Assembly (NCBI GenBank): GCA_037135095.1
Contig: JBAXKZ010000006.1
Span: forward strand, 1 to 57,183
DNA length: 57,183 bases
Direction: 5' to 3'
Origin: CAIMZW01 sp037135095
Lineage (GTDB): Bacteria; Actinomycetota; Actinomycetes; Nanopelagicales; Nanopelagicaceae
Program-made: the position numbers and the translations under genes
Notes under the pieces: generated by a model
Seen by the model: only the letters and a program-made list of their open reading frames with translations
Databases searched by the model: none
What the model was told of the DNA's origin: nothing
Shown here: piece by piece, positions 8,946 to 16,702 of the stretch
How the letters are laid out: each line of letters opens with the position of its first letter
How positions within the stretch are numbered: position 1 is the stretch's first letter

Positions 8946-10223
8946 GTGGCCCTTATTGAAGCAGTCCATGCGCGTGAAATCCTTGACTCTCGAGGAAACC
9001 CAACTGTTGAAGTAGAAGTTGTTCTTGAAGATGGTTCCAATGCTCGCGCCGCAGTTCCAAGCGGTGCCTCAACTGGCGCATTCGAAGCCGTTGAACTTCG
9101 CGATGGCGGCAAGCGCTATCTAGGTAAGGGCGTTGAGAAGGCCGTTGAATTTGTAAATGATGAGATTGCAGCCGCTGTAATTGGGTATGACGCTCAAGAC
9201 CAACGCTTGGTTGATCAGGAAATGTTGGATCTCGATGGCACAGCAAATAAAGGCCGAATGGGTGCGAACTCAATTCTCGGTGTTTCACTTGCCGTTGCCC
9301 GCGCCGCAGCCGAAAGTGCTGACCTATCTTTCTTCCGATACATCGGTGGCCCAACGGCACACACCTTGCCAGTTCCAATGATGAACATCCTCAACGGAGG
9401 CGCACACGCAGATACCAACGTTGATATCCAAGAATTTATGGTTGCTCCAATTGGCGCCGAATCTTTCAAAGAGTCACTGCGTTGGGGCGCAGAGATTTAC
9501 CACAGCCTTAAGTCGGTTCTAAAGAAGCGTGGTTTAGCAACAAGCATCGGTGACGAAGGTGGCTTTGCCCCAAACCTCGAATCTAACCGCGCTGCTTTGG
9601 ATCTAATCCTGGAGGCAATCGAAGTTGCTGGCTTCAAACCAGGCACTGATATTGGATTGGCAATGGATGTTGCGGCAACTGAATTTCACAAAGATGGCAA
9701 GTACTCCTTCGAAGGATCACTTCGCACCTCTGATGAAATGATCGCTTACTACGCCGAACTCGTGAAGGCTTACCCACTTGTTTCGATCGAAGATCCGTTG
9801 GATGAAGATGACTGGGCTGGCTGGGCGAAGATGACAGAACAACTGGGCTCATCGGTTCAGATCGTTGGCGATGACTTATTCGTTACCAATCCGGTTCGAT
9901 TGGCAAAGGGGATTGAGCTTAAAACCGCAAATGCACTTTTGGTCAAGGTAAATCAAATCGGTACCCTCACGGAGACCCTTGACGCAGTCGCGCTTGCTCA
10001 CCGCAATTCCTATCGAACCATGATGAGCCATCGCTCCGGCGAAACTGAAGACACAACCATTGCTGACCTCGCGGTTGCATTGGAATGTGGTCAGATCAAG
10101 ACCGGTGCACCTGCTCGCTCCGAACGCGTTGCAAAGTACAACCAATTACTTCGTATCGAAGAAGAGTTAAGCGATTCCGCACTTTATGCCGGGCGCGCAG
10201 CTTTCCCACGATTCCACGGTTAA
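8946..10223 (+). CDS. eno: Enolase
   Basis: Converts 2-phosphoglycerate to phosphoenolpyruvate in glycolysis. The 425 residues cover the whole family. The N-terminal capping domain carries SGASTGAFEAVELRDG. Metal and catalytic residues are seen in IGDEGGFAPN, AMDVAATEF, SIEDPLDEDDW and VGDDLFVTNP. The catalytic lysine lies in ALLVKVNQIGT and the signature MSHRSGETEDT is intact. The start is GTG with CTGGAGA seven bases upstream. It precedes the division gene DivIC, as in mycobacteria. Confidence 0.98.
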   Translation: MALIEAVHAREILDSRGNPTVEVEVVLEDGSNARAAVPSGASTGAFEAVELRDGGKRYLGKGVEKAVEFVNDEIAAAVIGYDAQDQRLVDQEMLDLDGTANKGRMGANSILGVSLAVARAAAESADLSFFRYIGGPTAHTLPVPMMNILNGGAHADTNVDIQEFMVAPIGAESFKESLRWGAEIYHSLKSVLKKRGLATSIGDEGGFAPNLESNRAALDLILEAIEVAGFKPGTDIGLAMDVAATEFHKDGKYSFEGSLRTSDEMIAYYAELVKAYPLVSIEDPLDEDDWAGWAKMTEQLGSSVQIVGDDLFVTNPVRLAKGIELKTANALLVKVNQIGTLTETLDAVALAHRNSYRTMMSHRSGETEDTTIADLAVALECGQIKTGAPARSERVAKYNQLLRIEEELSDSALYAGRAAFPRFHG

Positions 10224-10239
10224 TCAAGCACCTATAACT

Positions 10240-10683
10240 ATGGCAACGTCGCCGAAATCCTCCTCGCCCCTTAATAGAAGTAATTCTCTTATTAAGAGCA
10301 GGGGGATTTCCGGTCGGGTATTGGCCTTTACCGCAGTGCTTTTTGTACTGGCAATTACCTTGGCGCCACCGTTGCAACGCTATTTTGTCCAGCGCGCCCA
10401 GATCAATGCTCTGCAGGCGCAAGTCAATGACAGTAAGTCGGCGCTCGAGCAAGCCACTCGAGACCTAGCGCTTTGGAATGATCCTAAGTATGTTGCATCT
10501 CAGGCTCGAAGTCGCTTGCACTTTGTCTTTCCTGGAGAACGTCAATACATCGTGCTGGGTGCACCAGCCACTGCTGATAAACCCGCAGAACCTGCCGCGG
10601 CAGTTGCCGAGCAAATTCCAACCGGCTTGCCTTGGTATTCCAAATTGATTGCCTCCATTACTAGTTCGAATGTAAATCATTAA
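10240..10683 (+). CDS. divIC: DivIC/FtsB-type septum formation protein
   Basis: Small bitopic division protein expected to join the FtsQLB/DivIB-DivIC-FtsL complex. From ATG 10240 it has 147 residues: a basic Ser/Pro-rich cytoplasmic tail, one membrane segment (about 35-58), a coiled coil (about 62-90, QRAQINALQAQVNDSK), and the family motif SRLHFVFPGERQYIVL. An in-frame earlier start (10186) would overlap eno by 38 bases and adds residues without homology, so it was not used. No Shine-Dalgarno precedes ATG 10240, so the exact start is uncertain. Position between eno and DUF501 is diagnostic (Rv1024-like). Confidence 0.85.
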   Translation: MATSPKSSSPLNRSNSLIKSRGISGRVLAFTAVLFVLAITLAPPLQRYFVQRAQINALQAQVNDSKSALEQATRDLALWNDPKYVASQARSRLHFVFPGERQYIVLGAPATADKPAEPAAAVAEQIPTGLPWYSKLIASITSSNVNH

Positions 10684-10690
10684 GGCAGGC

Positions 10691-11194
10691 ATGAGCGAAA
10701 AACCAACACCAGAAGATTTAATTGCAATCGAACGTCAATTGGGACGCACCCCCAGAGATGTACATGCGATCGCCCATCGCTGCCCCTGCGGCAAGCCCGA
10801 TGTGGTCGAAACGCCACCGCGCCTTTCAGATGGCACCCCGTTTCCAACTTTTTATTATGCAACCTGCACTCGGTTGACGGGTGCAATTTCAACTTTAGAG
10901 ACTACTGGCATGATGGCTGAAATGACCGCGAGGTTAGCGACGGACATGGAACTCGCCGGTCAGTATTATGCCGCTCACGAGGATTACCAAGCTGCGAGAG
11001 CTGCCCTCGGAATTGTGGTCCCTGAAGTTGAGGGCATTACTGCTGGCGGTATGCCAGATCGCGTTAAATGTTTGCATTCGCTAATCGCGCATTCGCTGGC
11101 TGCTGGTCCTGGTGTTAACCCATTAGGCGATGAGGCGTTGGCAGCTCTGCCTAAATGGTGGTTGGCAGATCCTTGTTCCTTGGATGTTGAATGA
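10691..11194 (+). CDS. DUF501 family protein
   Basis: 167-residue cytoplasmic protein of unknown biochemical function, conserved across actinobacteria between the DivIC gene and ppx (Rv1025-like). It contains the conserved HRCPCGKPDVVETPPRLSDG segment with a Cys-Pro-Cys pair, FPTFYYATCTRL, and the C-terminal VKCLHSLIAHSLAAGPGVNP stretch. The Cys/His pattern could bind a metal, but this is not established. The ATG has AAGGCAGG upstream, and the stop overlaps the start of the next gene in ATGA, implying translational coupling with the exopolyphosphatase. Confidence 0.85.
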   Translation: MSEKPTPEDLIAIERQLGRTPRDVHAIAHRCPCGKPDVVETPPRLSDGTPFPTFYYATCTRLTGAISTLETTGMMAEMTARLATDMELAGQYYAAHEDYQAARAALGIVVPEVEGITAGGMPDRVKCLHSLIAHSLAAGPGVNPLGDEALAALPKWWLADPCSLDVE

Positions 11195-12102
11195 GTCGCG
11201 TTGCCGCCATCGATTGCGGAACTAATTCACTTCGATTATTGATTGCTGATATAACTGATGGAAATTTTCACGAGATAGATCGCCAGATGAACGTAGTTCG
11301 TTTGGGTCAAGGCGTGGATCGCACCAAAGCTTTCGACCCCGAAGCAATTGCCCGAACCCTTAAGGTGACCGCCGAATATGCCGCGCTGATTCGAGCCAAA
11401 GGGGTAGAGAAGATTCGCTTCTGCGCTACCAGCGCCACCCGGGACGCAACTAATCGCGCCCTCTTTATTGAAGGCGTCCGTGAAATTTTGGGGATCGAAC
11501 CAGAAGTCATTCCAGGGTCGGAAGAGGCGGCGCTCTCCTTTACCGGAGCCACAAAATCCCTTCCAGAACGCGATGGGCCGTTCTTGGTAGTAGATATCGG
11601 TGGCGGATCTACAGAATTCGTTTTCGGTACCAGTCGCGTCGAATCAGCAAAGAGCGTAAATATCGGTTGCGTCCGCATGAAAGAACGCCATCTAAAGTCC
11701 CAGCCGCCAACCCCCGAGCAATTGGAATTAGCAAGATTCGATATCAATGCCGCAATTGCTGATGCCGCTTCAATTGTTCCCATAACCGCTTCTCGTACCT
11801 TGATCGCTGTAGCTGGCACGGCCACCACTGTGGCTGCAGCCGCGCTGGGCCTTGCGGAATATGACCGTTATGCCATACACCTTTCACGAATACCGGCACA
11901 AGCAGTTCACGAAGTCGCGGCAATGTTTGCTGGTATGAACCCTGATGAAATTGCGGCGCTGGGATACATGCACCCAGGTCGGGTTGATGTAATCACTTCT
12001 GGCTCACTTGTACTTTCGGAAATCATGAACGCGACTGGAGCGAAGGAATTTGTTGCCTCCGAGACCGACATTCTCGATGGAATGGCATGGTCGCTTGTCT
12101 AG
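11191..12102 (+). CDS. ppx: Ppx/GppA family exopolyphosphatase
   Basis: Member of the actin-like Ppx/GppA phosphatases, which remove terminal phosphate from polyphosphate or from pppGpp. The 303 residues form the compact two-domain actinobacterial type without the C-terminal HD extension. Phosphate loops are visible: AAIDCGTNSLRLLIADI at the N-terminus and VVDIGGGSTEFVFG near residue 130, with a third glycine-rich AVAGTATTVAA. The start overlaps the DUF501 stop by 4 nt. The substrate preference cannot be read from sequence; Rv1026 is the positional equivalent. Confidence 0.88.
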   Translation: MSRVAAIDCGTNSLRLLIADITDGNFHEIDRQMNVVRLGQGVDRTKAFDPEAIARTLKVTAEYAALIRAKGVEKIRFCATSATRDATNRALFIEGVREILGIEPEVIPGSEEAALSFTGATKSLPERDGPFLVVDIGGGSTEFVFGTSRVESAKSVNIGCVRMKERHLKSQPPTPEQLELARFDINAAIADAASIVPITASRTLIAVAGTATTVAAAALGLAEYDRYAIHLSRIPAQAVHEVAAMFAGMNPDEIAALGYMHPGRVDVITSGSLVLSEIMNATGAKEFVASETDILDGMAWSLV

Positions 12103-12820
12103 TCCCAATGCTCGCACACTTAATAAGATAACAACTTTATCTGAACTCGATCTTGCCGTAATCAAATGTGGCGCTTGCCCCCGACTCGTTTCCTGGCGTG
12201 AAGAAGTAGCTCAAGTAAAACGAAAGTCTTATGAAACGCAAACTTATTGGGGAAAGCCAGTATCTGGGTTCGGTCCAGCCGATGCGACCATGCTGATCTT
12301 AGGACTAGCTCCCGGTGCTCATGGTGCCAATAGAACCGGTCGCGTATTTACTGGTGATCGTTCAGGGGATTGGCTCTATGGTTCGCTGCATCGATTGGGG
12401 TTAGCGAAGTTGTCCACCAGTGATTCAAAGGATGATGGTCAAGAACTCTTCGGTGTTCGAATTACCTGCGCGGTTCACTGTGCACCACCAGATAACAAAC
12501 CAGAACCGGAAGAGAAAGCGACCTGCGCCCCATGGCTTAATAAGGAAATCACTTTGTTAATGCCAACGATTAAAAGTTTTCTAGTACTTGGAAACTTTGC
12601 TTGGACTGGCTTATTTGCCACGCTGGCGGAGTTAGATTTTATAATTCCGAAGCCGCGCCCCAAATTTGGTCACGGTGCTAGAGCCGAAGTGATTGGACCC
12701 GATGGCAGGAAACGGTTGATTGTTGGCAGCTACCACCCGAGCCAACAAAATACTTTCACCGGCAAATTAACCGAAGCGATGTTGGATAACGCCATTAAGG
12801 TAAGTGTCGATTTTCGTTAA
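12077..12820 (+). CDS. udgB: Family 5 uracil-DNA glycosylase (UdgB)
   Basis: Excises uracil and possibly hypoxanthine from DNA. Motif A GLAPGAHGANRTGR with FTGDRSGDWLYG identifies family 5 rather than family 4; motif B is GSYHPSQQNTFTGKL. Four cysteines that would hold a 4Fe-4S cluster are present: CGACPRLV near the N-terminus and the pair in ITCAVHC...ATCAPW. The start is uncertain: the reading frame runs back to a TTG at 12050 inside ppx; I chose ATG 12077 (247 residues), which still overlaps ppx by 26 nt; TTG 12095 is another option. None has a convincing ribosome binding site, so coupling to ppx translation is likely. Confidence 0.88.
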   Translation: MEWHGRLSSPNARTLNKITTLSELDLAVIKCGACPRLVSWREEVAQVKRKSYETQTYWGKPVSGFGPADATMLILGLAPGAHGANRTGRVFTGDRSGDWLYGSLHRLGLAKLSTSDSKDDGQELFGVRITCAVHCAPPDNKPEPEEKATCAPWLNKEITLLMPTIKSFLVLGNFAWTGLFATLAELDFIIPKPRPKFGHGARAEVIGPDGRKRLIVGSYHPSQQNTFTGKLTEAMLDNAIKVSVDFR

Positions 12821-12831
12821 ACCGGAATTTG

Positions 12832-13014
12832 TTAGGCGACCTGCCCTTGCACAATTGTTTCAGCAATTGCGGAATTGATTTCATCAAAAGATGAAAGCCA
12901 TGAATAACCGCATTCGCCACACATGGTCATGGGACCAAATTCTTCATTAGTGACGATTTCTAATTCCACGGAACGACATACGAAACAAGTTGGAAAATCA
13001 ATAAAATTTGACAT
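12832..13014 (-). CDS. Zinc-ribbon micro-protein
   Basis: A 60-residue protein with two CxxC knuckles (Cys10-Cys13 and Cys32-Cys35) spaced as in a rubredoxin-like or TFIIS-like zinc ribbon, followed by an acidic helix (SSFDEINSAIAETI). I do not recognise the family. It is likely real because a strong Shine-Dalgarno (AAGGGGAG on the minus strand) sits at correct spacing before the ATG and codon use is normal. It is convergent with udgB (11 nt apart) and divergent from corA. A nucleic-acid or protein-binding role is only a guess. Confidence 0.7.
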   Translation of the reverse strand: MSNFIDFPTCFVCRSVELEIVTNEEFGPMTMCGECGYSWLSSFDEINSAIAETIVQGQVA

Positions 13015-13056
13015 GGCAACTCCCCTTCGGTTTCGGTGGAACTCGTAAACGGGGAA

Positions 13057-13077
13057 GCAGGTAAATTATTGACCTGC
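13057..13077. repeat. Inverted repeat between zinc-ribbon gene and corA
   Basis: GCAGGT, a 9-nt A/T-rich centre, then ACCTGC. It lies 43 bp before the zinc-ribbon start and 127 bp before corA. It has no U-tract on either side, so an operator is more likely than a terminator. The rest of 13015-13203 shows nothing but the corA -10. Confidence 0.35.
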
Positions 13078-13191
13078 AGAACCGATGGGTCAGTGTGAAG
13101 AAGATGAACAGCGGATTACGATTTGGCAACATTTGAACCTAGTTGAGTCGGCAAAAGAACAGAAAGTGCGCTAGAACGCCCGGTTTCAGGC

Positions 13192-13203
13192 TAAATTCAG
13201 CCC
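13192..13203 (+). promoter_or_regulatory. Leaderless -10 element of corA
   Basis: TAAATT (13192-13197) lies 6 nt before the corA ATG and no Shine-Dalgarno is present, consistent with a leaderless transcript. Confidence 0.5.
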
Positions 13204-14175
13204 ATGATTGTTGATGTCGCGCTCTACCAAAATGGGGTAAGAGTCTCTGGGCCATCAGATATTTCAGACTTGGTGGAGATTGCTGAGAAAGAGGGCGGTT
13301 TTGTCTGGCTCGGATTGGCTCAGCCCTCGCAAGCCGAATTCGACATGGTTGTGGGTGAACTTAATTTCCATCCACTGGCCGTTGAAGATGCCATCAATGC
13401 AAATCAGCGCCCCAAGATTGAAGATTACGAAGGGCTCACATTCTTCGTTCTGAAAACCGTGTTCTTTGATCAAAAAGAACAAGAGATAACCACGGGCGAG
13501 CTAATGTGTTTCATAAGTGACCATTTCATTGTCATCGTTCGCCACGGTGAAGGTCACCCATTGGTTACGGTTCGTCACGACTTGGAGCAAAAACCCGAAC
13601 TCCTAAAACTTGGACCATTTGCGGTATTGCACGCGGTCGCCGACCGTGTGATCGATGGCTATACAGGCATTGCTACCTCATTGGAGCTCGAAGTTGTTGG
13701 AGTCGAAAACAAAGTGTTCAGTGGTAAGCGACAGACATTTTCGCAAGAGATTTATTTTCTAAAGCGCGAGATCATCGAATTCAAACATGCCATCGAACCT
13801 TTGATCATTCCGATTAGCAAGCTGGCCACGGATCTGGTTGCCGCAGTTCCCGAGAAAATGAAACCGTTCTTTCGCGATACTTCAGATCACTTGATTCAAG
13901 CTTGTGAGCAAGCATCTGGATTAGATTCATTGATCACTTCAGTTCTTCAGGCCGACTTGGCTCATATTCAAGTCCAGCAAAATATCGATGTGCGCCGAAT
14001 ATCAGCTTGGGTTGCGCTGGCATCTGGCCCAACGATGATCGCTGGAATCTATGGGATGAACTTTCACCATATGCCCGAGCTAAGCACAAAGTATGGCTAC
14101 TTCGTAGTCATCGGAGTGATGATCTCCCTTACGGGATTCTTAGTTAGGTCATTTCGAAAGTCTGGCTGGCTCTAA
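13204..14175 (+). CDS. corA: CorA-type magnesium/cobalt transporter
   Basis: Homopentameric inner-membrane channel for Mg2+ (or Co2+). The 323-residue protein has the large cytosolic alpha/beta domain (about 1-255) including HPLAVEDA, a long stalk helix, and two C-terminal membrane segments separated by the signature loop with GMN near residue 284 (IYGMNFHHMPEL). It ends in a basic tail (RKSGW) as usual. It is followed by a palindrome and the tRNA gene. Family assignment is firm; ion specificity is not visible. Confidence 0.93.
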   Translation: MIVDVALYQNGVRVSGPSDISDLVEIAEKEGGFVWLGLAQPSQAEFDMVVGELNFHPLAVEDAINANQRPKIEDYEGLTFFVLKTVFFDQKEQEITTGELMCFISDHFIVIVRHGEGHPLVTVRHDLEQKPELLKLGPFAVLHAVADRVIDGYTGIATSLELEVVGVENKVFSGKRQTFSQEIYFLKREIIEFKHAIEPLIIPISKLATDLVAAVPEKMKPFFRDTSDHLIQACEQASGLDSLITSVLQADLAHIQVQQNIDVRRISAWVALASGPTMIAGIYGMNFHHMPELSTKYGYFVVIGVMISLTGFLVRSFRKSGWL

Positions 14176-14190
14176 TCATTCGTACTTGCG

Positions 14191-14238
14191 GGTGAATTCA
14201 CCAGAGCCCGATACGCCTAGTACACTCTGAAATTCACC
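14191..14238. promoter_or_regulatory. Palindrome and promoter of the UAA-anticodon tRNA
   Basis: GGTGAATTCACC (14191-14202) is a perfect 12-bp palindrome after corA. Its second half, AATTCACC, recurs at 14231-14238 just before the tRNA. TTCACC within the palindrome could serve as -35, with TACACT (14221-14226) as -10 at 18-bp spacing, placing the RNA start a few bases before the tRNA. Confidence 0.4.
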
Positions 14239-14241
14239 TGC

Positions 14242-14314
14242 GCCCCCGTAGTCCAATGGCAGAGACAGAGGACTTAAAATCCTTCCAGTGTCGGTTCGAG
14301 TCCGACCGGGGGCA
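14242..14314 (+). tRNA. tRNA-Leu(UAA), class I-like with short variable loop
   Basis: A 73-nt cloverleaf: acceptor GCCCCCG pairs with CGGGGGC, followed by discriminator A and no encoded CCA. The D-stem is GTC/GAC. The anticodon stem GAGGA/TCCTT holds loop CTTAAAA with anticodon TAA (14275-14277). The T-stem GTCGG/CCGAC closes loop TTCGAGT. The anticodon reads UUA (and possibly UUG), hence leucine. The variable region is only 5 nt (CCAGT), whereas leucine tRNAs normally carry a long variable arm, so amino-acid identity is less certain than the gene call. The 3' end lies 7 nt from the stop of the convergent SDR gene. Confidence 0.85.
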
Positions 14315-14321
14315 CGCTTAT

Positions 14322-15110
14322 TTAGTACATCACCAACCCGCCAGAGATATTTAGGTCCTCGCCGGTCGTGCCGCTTGAGCGATCCGAGGCAAAGAATAAA
14401 ACTCCTTGAGCAACATCTTCGGCGGATACAAATTGGCCGGTAGGTGCTATCTCAAGCCACTTTGCGGCAACGTCTTCGGCGCTGGTTTGATCGTGTTTGG
14501 CAACATTTGCCATTACGCTATCTAAACGGGGACCTGCAACATAACCAGGCGAGATCAGATTGACGCGTACTCCAAGCCTTCCAAGTTCTAACGCCAAAGT
14601 TCTCATCATTCCCACCATCCCAAGTTTGGAGGCGGCATAGACGCTTCGATTTAGTAGCGGGCGCTTTCCAGTTACCGAACCGATAAAGATGATCGAACCG
14701 GATTTGCGCGAAATCATTGAAGGGATAATTGCCTTGGAAAGTAAAAACGGGCCTTTTAGATTGGTATCGATGCATTCATCCCAGTCAGCTTCAGATAACT
14801 CCCAAAGCGGGTCCGCCTTCCCGGCGATGCCGCTGTTATTTACCAAAATATCAATCCGTCCAAAAGCGGCTAAAGATTGTTTAACTGCGGCATCGATGCT
14901 TTCACCATCAAGTAGATCCAATTGGCAAATCAAAGGTTCGGGACCAACCCGCAATTCTCGGATTAGATCGGCAGTCTCTTTCAAAGCCTCGGTATCTCTA
15001 CCCGCCAAGATCAGTTGCGCTCCTTCGTGTGCCAAAGCCAGACTCGAAGATCGGCCGATACCTCTTCCAGCGCCAGTAACCAGTGCGACTCGGTTCAGTA
15101 ATTCGTTCAC
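14322..15110 (-). CDS. Short-chain dehydrogenase/reductase
   Basis: Classical SDR with a Rossmann fold and NAD(P) binding. Visible signatures: TGAGRGIG cofactor loop at the N-terminus, VNNSGIAG (a variant of NNAG), the catalytic Ser in IGSVTG, the YAASK active-site pair, and INLISPGYV-like LISPGYVAGPR. The C-terminus ISGGLVMY resembles 3-oxoacyl-ACP reductase/glucose dehydrogenase-type SDRs. Substrate is unknown. I start at GTG 15110 (262 residues) because AGGA precedes it; GTG 15125 is an in-frame alternative adding five residues. It is divergent from the UbiA gene. Confidence 0.85.
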   Translation of the reverse strand: MNELLNRVALVTGAGRGIGRSSSLALAHEGAQLILAGRDTEALKETADLIRELRVGPEPLICQLDLLDGESIDAAVKQSLAAFGRIDILVNNSGIAGKADPLWELSEADWDECIDTNLKGPFLLSKAIIPSMISRKSGSIIFIGSVTGKRPLLNRSVYAASKLGMVGMMRTLALELGRLGVRVNLISPGYVAGPRLDSVMANVAKHDQTSAEDVAAKWLEIAPTGQFVSAEDVAQGVLFFASDRSSGTTGEDLNISGGLVMY

Positions 15111-15190
15111 TTTGGTCCTAACCACTAATGGAAAAGTTGTGAGGCCAGCCTAATTGGCGCTAACCCAAGCGGACAATGGGCTGAGCCACC

Positions 15191-15202
15191 TACTATTCAT
15201 TA
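15191..15202 (+). promoter_or_regulatory. Leaderless -10 element of the UbiA gene
   Basis: TACTAT (15191-15196) followed by 6 nt and ATG, without a Shine-Dalgarno. Fits leaderless transcription. Confidence 0.5.
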
Positions 15203-15892
15203 ATGAGCTCTTCGAAAGAATTGAACTCTCGCCTACGGAGCTTTGCTGTGGCCACTCACTTTGGTCCGACGGTTCTGGTGGTCACGGTCTCTTACTTACT
15301 GGCTCTTACTCAATATTCGGCAATCGGTTCGCTAGAAGTAGCAACTGCGATTTTGGCCGGGCAATGTGTTGTTGGGTGGAGCAATGACCTCATTGATTTT
15401 CCGCTAGATGCCGCAGCAGCACGCCAAAATAAGCCCTTGGTCACCGGGAATATAGCGTCATCGGAATTAAAGAGAGCTATAACAGGCGCACTCCTACTCT
15501 GCTTAGTGCTTTCCTACATTGGTCCGCTGGGATTGAAAGGAACCGCCGTCCATGCCTTGGGTTTACTAAGCGCGACGCTTTATAACCTGAAATTAAAAAA
15601 TACTTGGCTCTCAGTTCTTCCCTACATTTTCTCTTTCGGCGGCCTGCCTTGGGCTATTTATTTAAGTGCCGGAAAGCGACCTTCGTTCTGGCTGGTTTTT
15701 GGGTTTATCCTTTTCGCCTCCTCGTTTCATTTCCTCAATGTAGTTAAAGATTTGGAATGGGATTTGCGTCAAGGAGTAAATGGCCTGCCTCAGCGGCTCG
15801 GGAAAATTCGATCAATTTCGATAGCGGTCTTACTAATTCTTGGTGGAATAGTTGTAACTATTTTTAACTGGCGAGTTTTAACGGGAAATTAA
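15203..15892 (+). CDS. UbiA-family prenyltransferase
   Basis: Integral membrane enzyme that moves a polyprenyl or related chain from its diphosphate to an acceptor. The 229 residues hold about seven to eight hydrophobic helices. Both Mg-diphosphate binding motifs are visible: first NDLIDFPLD near residues 61-69 and second DLEWD near 183-187, followed by NGLPQRLG. The acceptor is not predictable; candidates in the family include quinone precursors, chlorophyll-like or tetrapyrrole acceptors, and decaprenyl-phosphate ribose. The neighbouring SDR is divergent, and the next gene, a TRIC channel, follows after 34 nt with its own ribosome binding site. Confidence 0.8.
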   Translation: MSSSKELNSRLRSFAVATHFGPTVLVVTVSYLLALTQYSAIGSLEVATAILAGQCVVGWSNDLIDFPLDAAAARQNKPLVTGNIASSELKRAITGALLLCLVLSYIGPLGLKGTAVHALGLLSATLYNLKLKNTWLSVLPYIFSFGGLPWAIYLSAGKRPSFWLVFGFILFASSFHFLNVVKDLEWDLRQGVNGLPQRLGKIRSISIAVLLILGGIVVTIFNWRVLTGN

Positions 15893-15926
15893 CACAATAG
15901 GATTTTGAGCCCTTAAAGGAGTAACA

Positions 15927-16538
15927 ATGCATTGGACTTCGCTCGTAACGATTTGCGATTTGATTGCCACATTTGCCTTTGCGGCGGTTGGAGCAAGAGT
16001 CGCTGCGTCTAAAGGCATGGACATTGGTGGAATCTCCCTCATCGCAGCGGTTTCATCCTTGGCAGGCGGAACTTTAAGAAATCTATTTTTGTTGAAATCA
16101 CCATCTTGGATTTTGAATCCTTGGTTGCTCTCCTCGGTTCTGCTAGCAATAATATTCACGATTATTCGCGGCAGCTCCGAACCAGTAGGTCGATTGATCG
16201 TCTCACTCGATACCTTTGGTTTGGCAGTTGCAACAGTTTCGAGCACTGAGTTCGCGTTGCGGCTCAATTGTGGCCCCGTGATTGCTACGGTATTGGGGCT
16301 TGTGGGTGGAGTTACAGGTGGATTGCTCCGCGATATTTTGGCTCAAGTTGAGCCAGTGCTTCTTCACCGGGAAACTATTGCAACTTCTTGCTTGGCTGGC
16401 GCCGCTGTTTTTGTGAGCCTAAATGAATTGCATATCAATCGGCTAATTCCCGTTCTACTGGGGGGAGTAGTGGTGGTTCTGATCCGAGAACTTTCAATCT
16501 ACTTCCATTGGAACCTGCCCAAGATTTCGCGGGAGTAG
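15927..16538 (+). CDS. TRIC/UPF0126 (YadS-like) trimeric cation channel
   Basis: Seven-helix membrane protein of the bacterial TRIC family, trimeric K+-permeable channels. The internal duplication is visible: the first repeat carries GGTLRNLFL and the second GGLLRDILA, the two glycine-rich kinks that line the pore (the usual first-repeat RD is RN here). Length, 203 residues, is normal. The start has a strong Shine-Dalgarno (AAAGGAG) five to six bases before ATG. Probably co-transcribed with the UbiA gene. Confidence 0.85.
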   Translation: MHWTSLVTICDLIATFAFAAVGARVAASKGMDIGGISLIAAVSSLAGGTLRNLFLLKSPSWILNPWLLSSVLLAIIFTIIRGSSEPVGRLIVSLDTFGLAVATVSSTEFALRLNCGPVIATVLGLVGGVTGGLLRDILAQVEPVLLHRETIATSCLAGAAVFVSLNELHINRLIPVLLGGVVVVLIRELSIYFHWNLPKISRE

Positions 16539-16665
16539 ATGTAGCCCCTTAGAGCGAGATTATTAGGCGAATTCTCAGCAATTCACGCTCAAGTTGTTCA
16601 CCTTGGGTCGGTAATTCGGAGGTCTAGGAATTACTTGCGCCTTAGACTTGTTATGTAGGTCAAAC

Positions 16666-16682
16666 CCGAAGATCCTCTTCGG
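16666..16682 (+). promoter_or_regulatory. Hairpin in the 5' leader of the BI-1 gene
   Basis: CCGAAGA-TCC-TCTTCGG forms a perfect 7-bp stem followed by ATTTT, ending about 10 nt before the ribosome binding site AAAAAGGAG of the next gene. It could be a weak terminator or a translation control hairpin. The remaining bases of 16539-16665 show only a plausible promoter region (TTATGT near 16650). Confidence 0.4.
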
Positions 16683-16702
16683 ATTTTGAAAAAGGAGAAG
16701 CA

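Noticed and set aside
14689..15153. 154-codon frame antisense to the SDR
   Set aside because: Ser-rich shadow of a well-supported SDR.
15154..15387. 77-codon frame before and into the UbiA gene
   Set aside because: Overlaps the UbiA reading frame, which has the family motifs and a leaderless -10.
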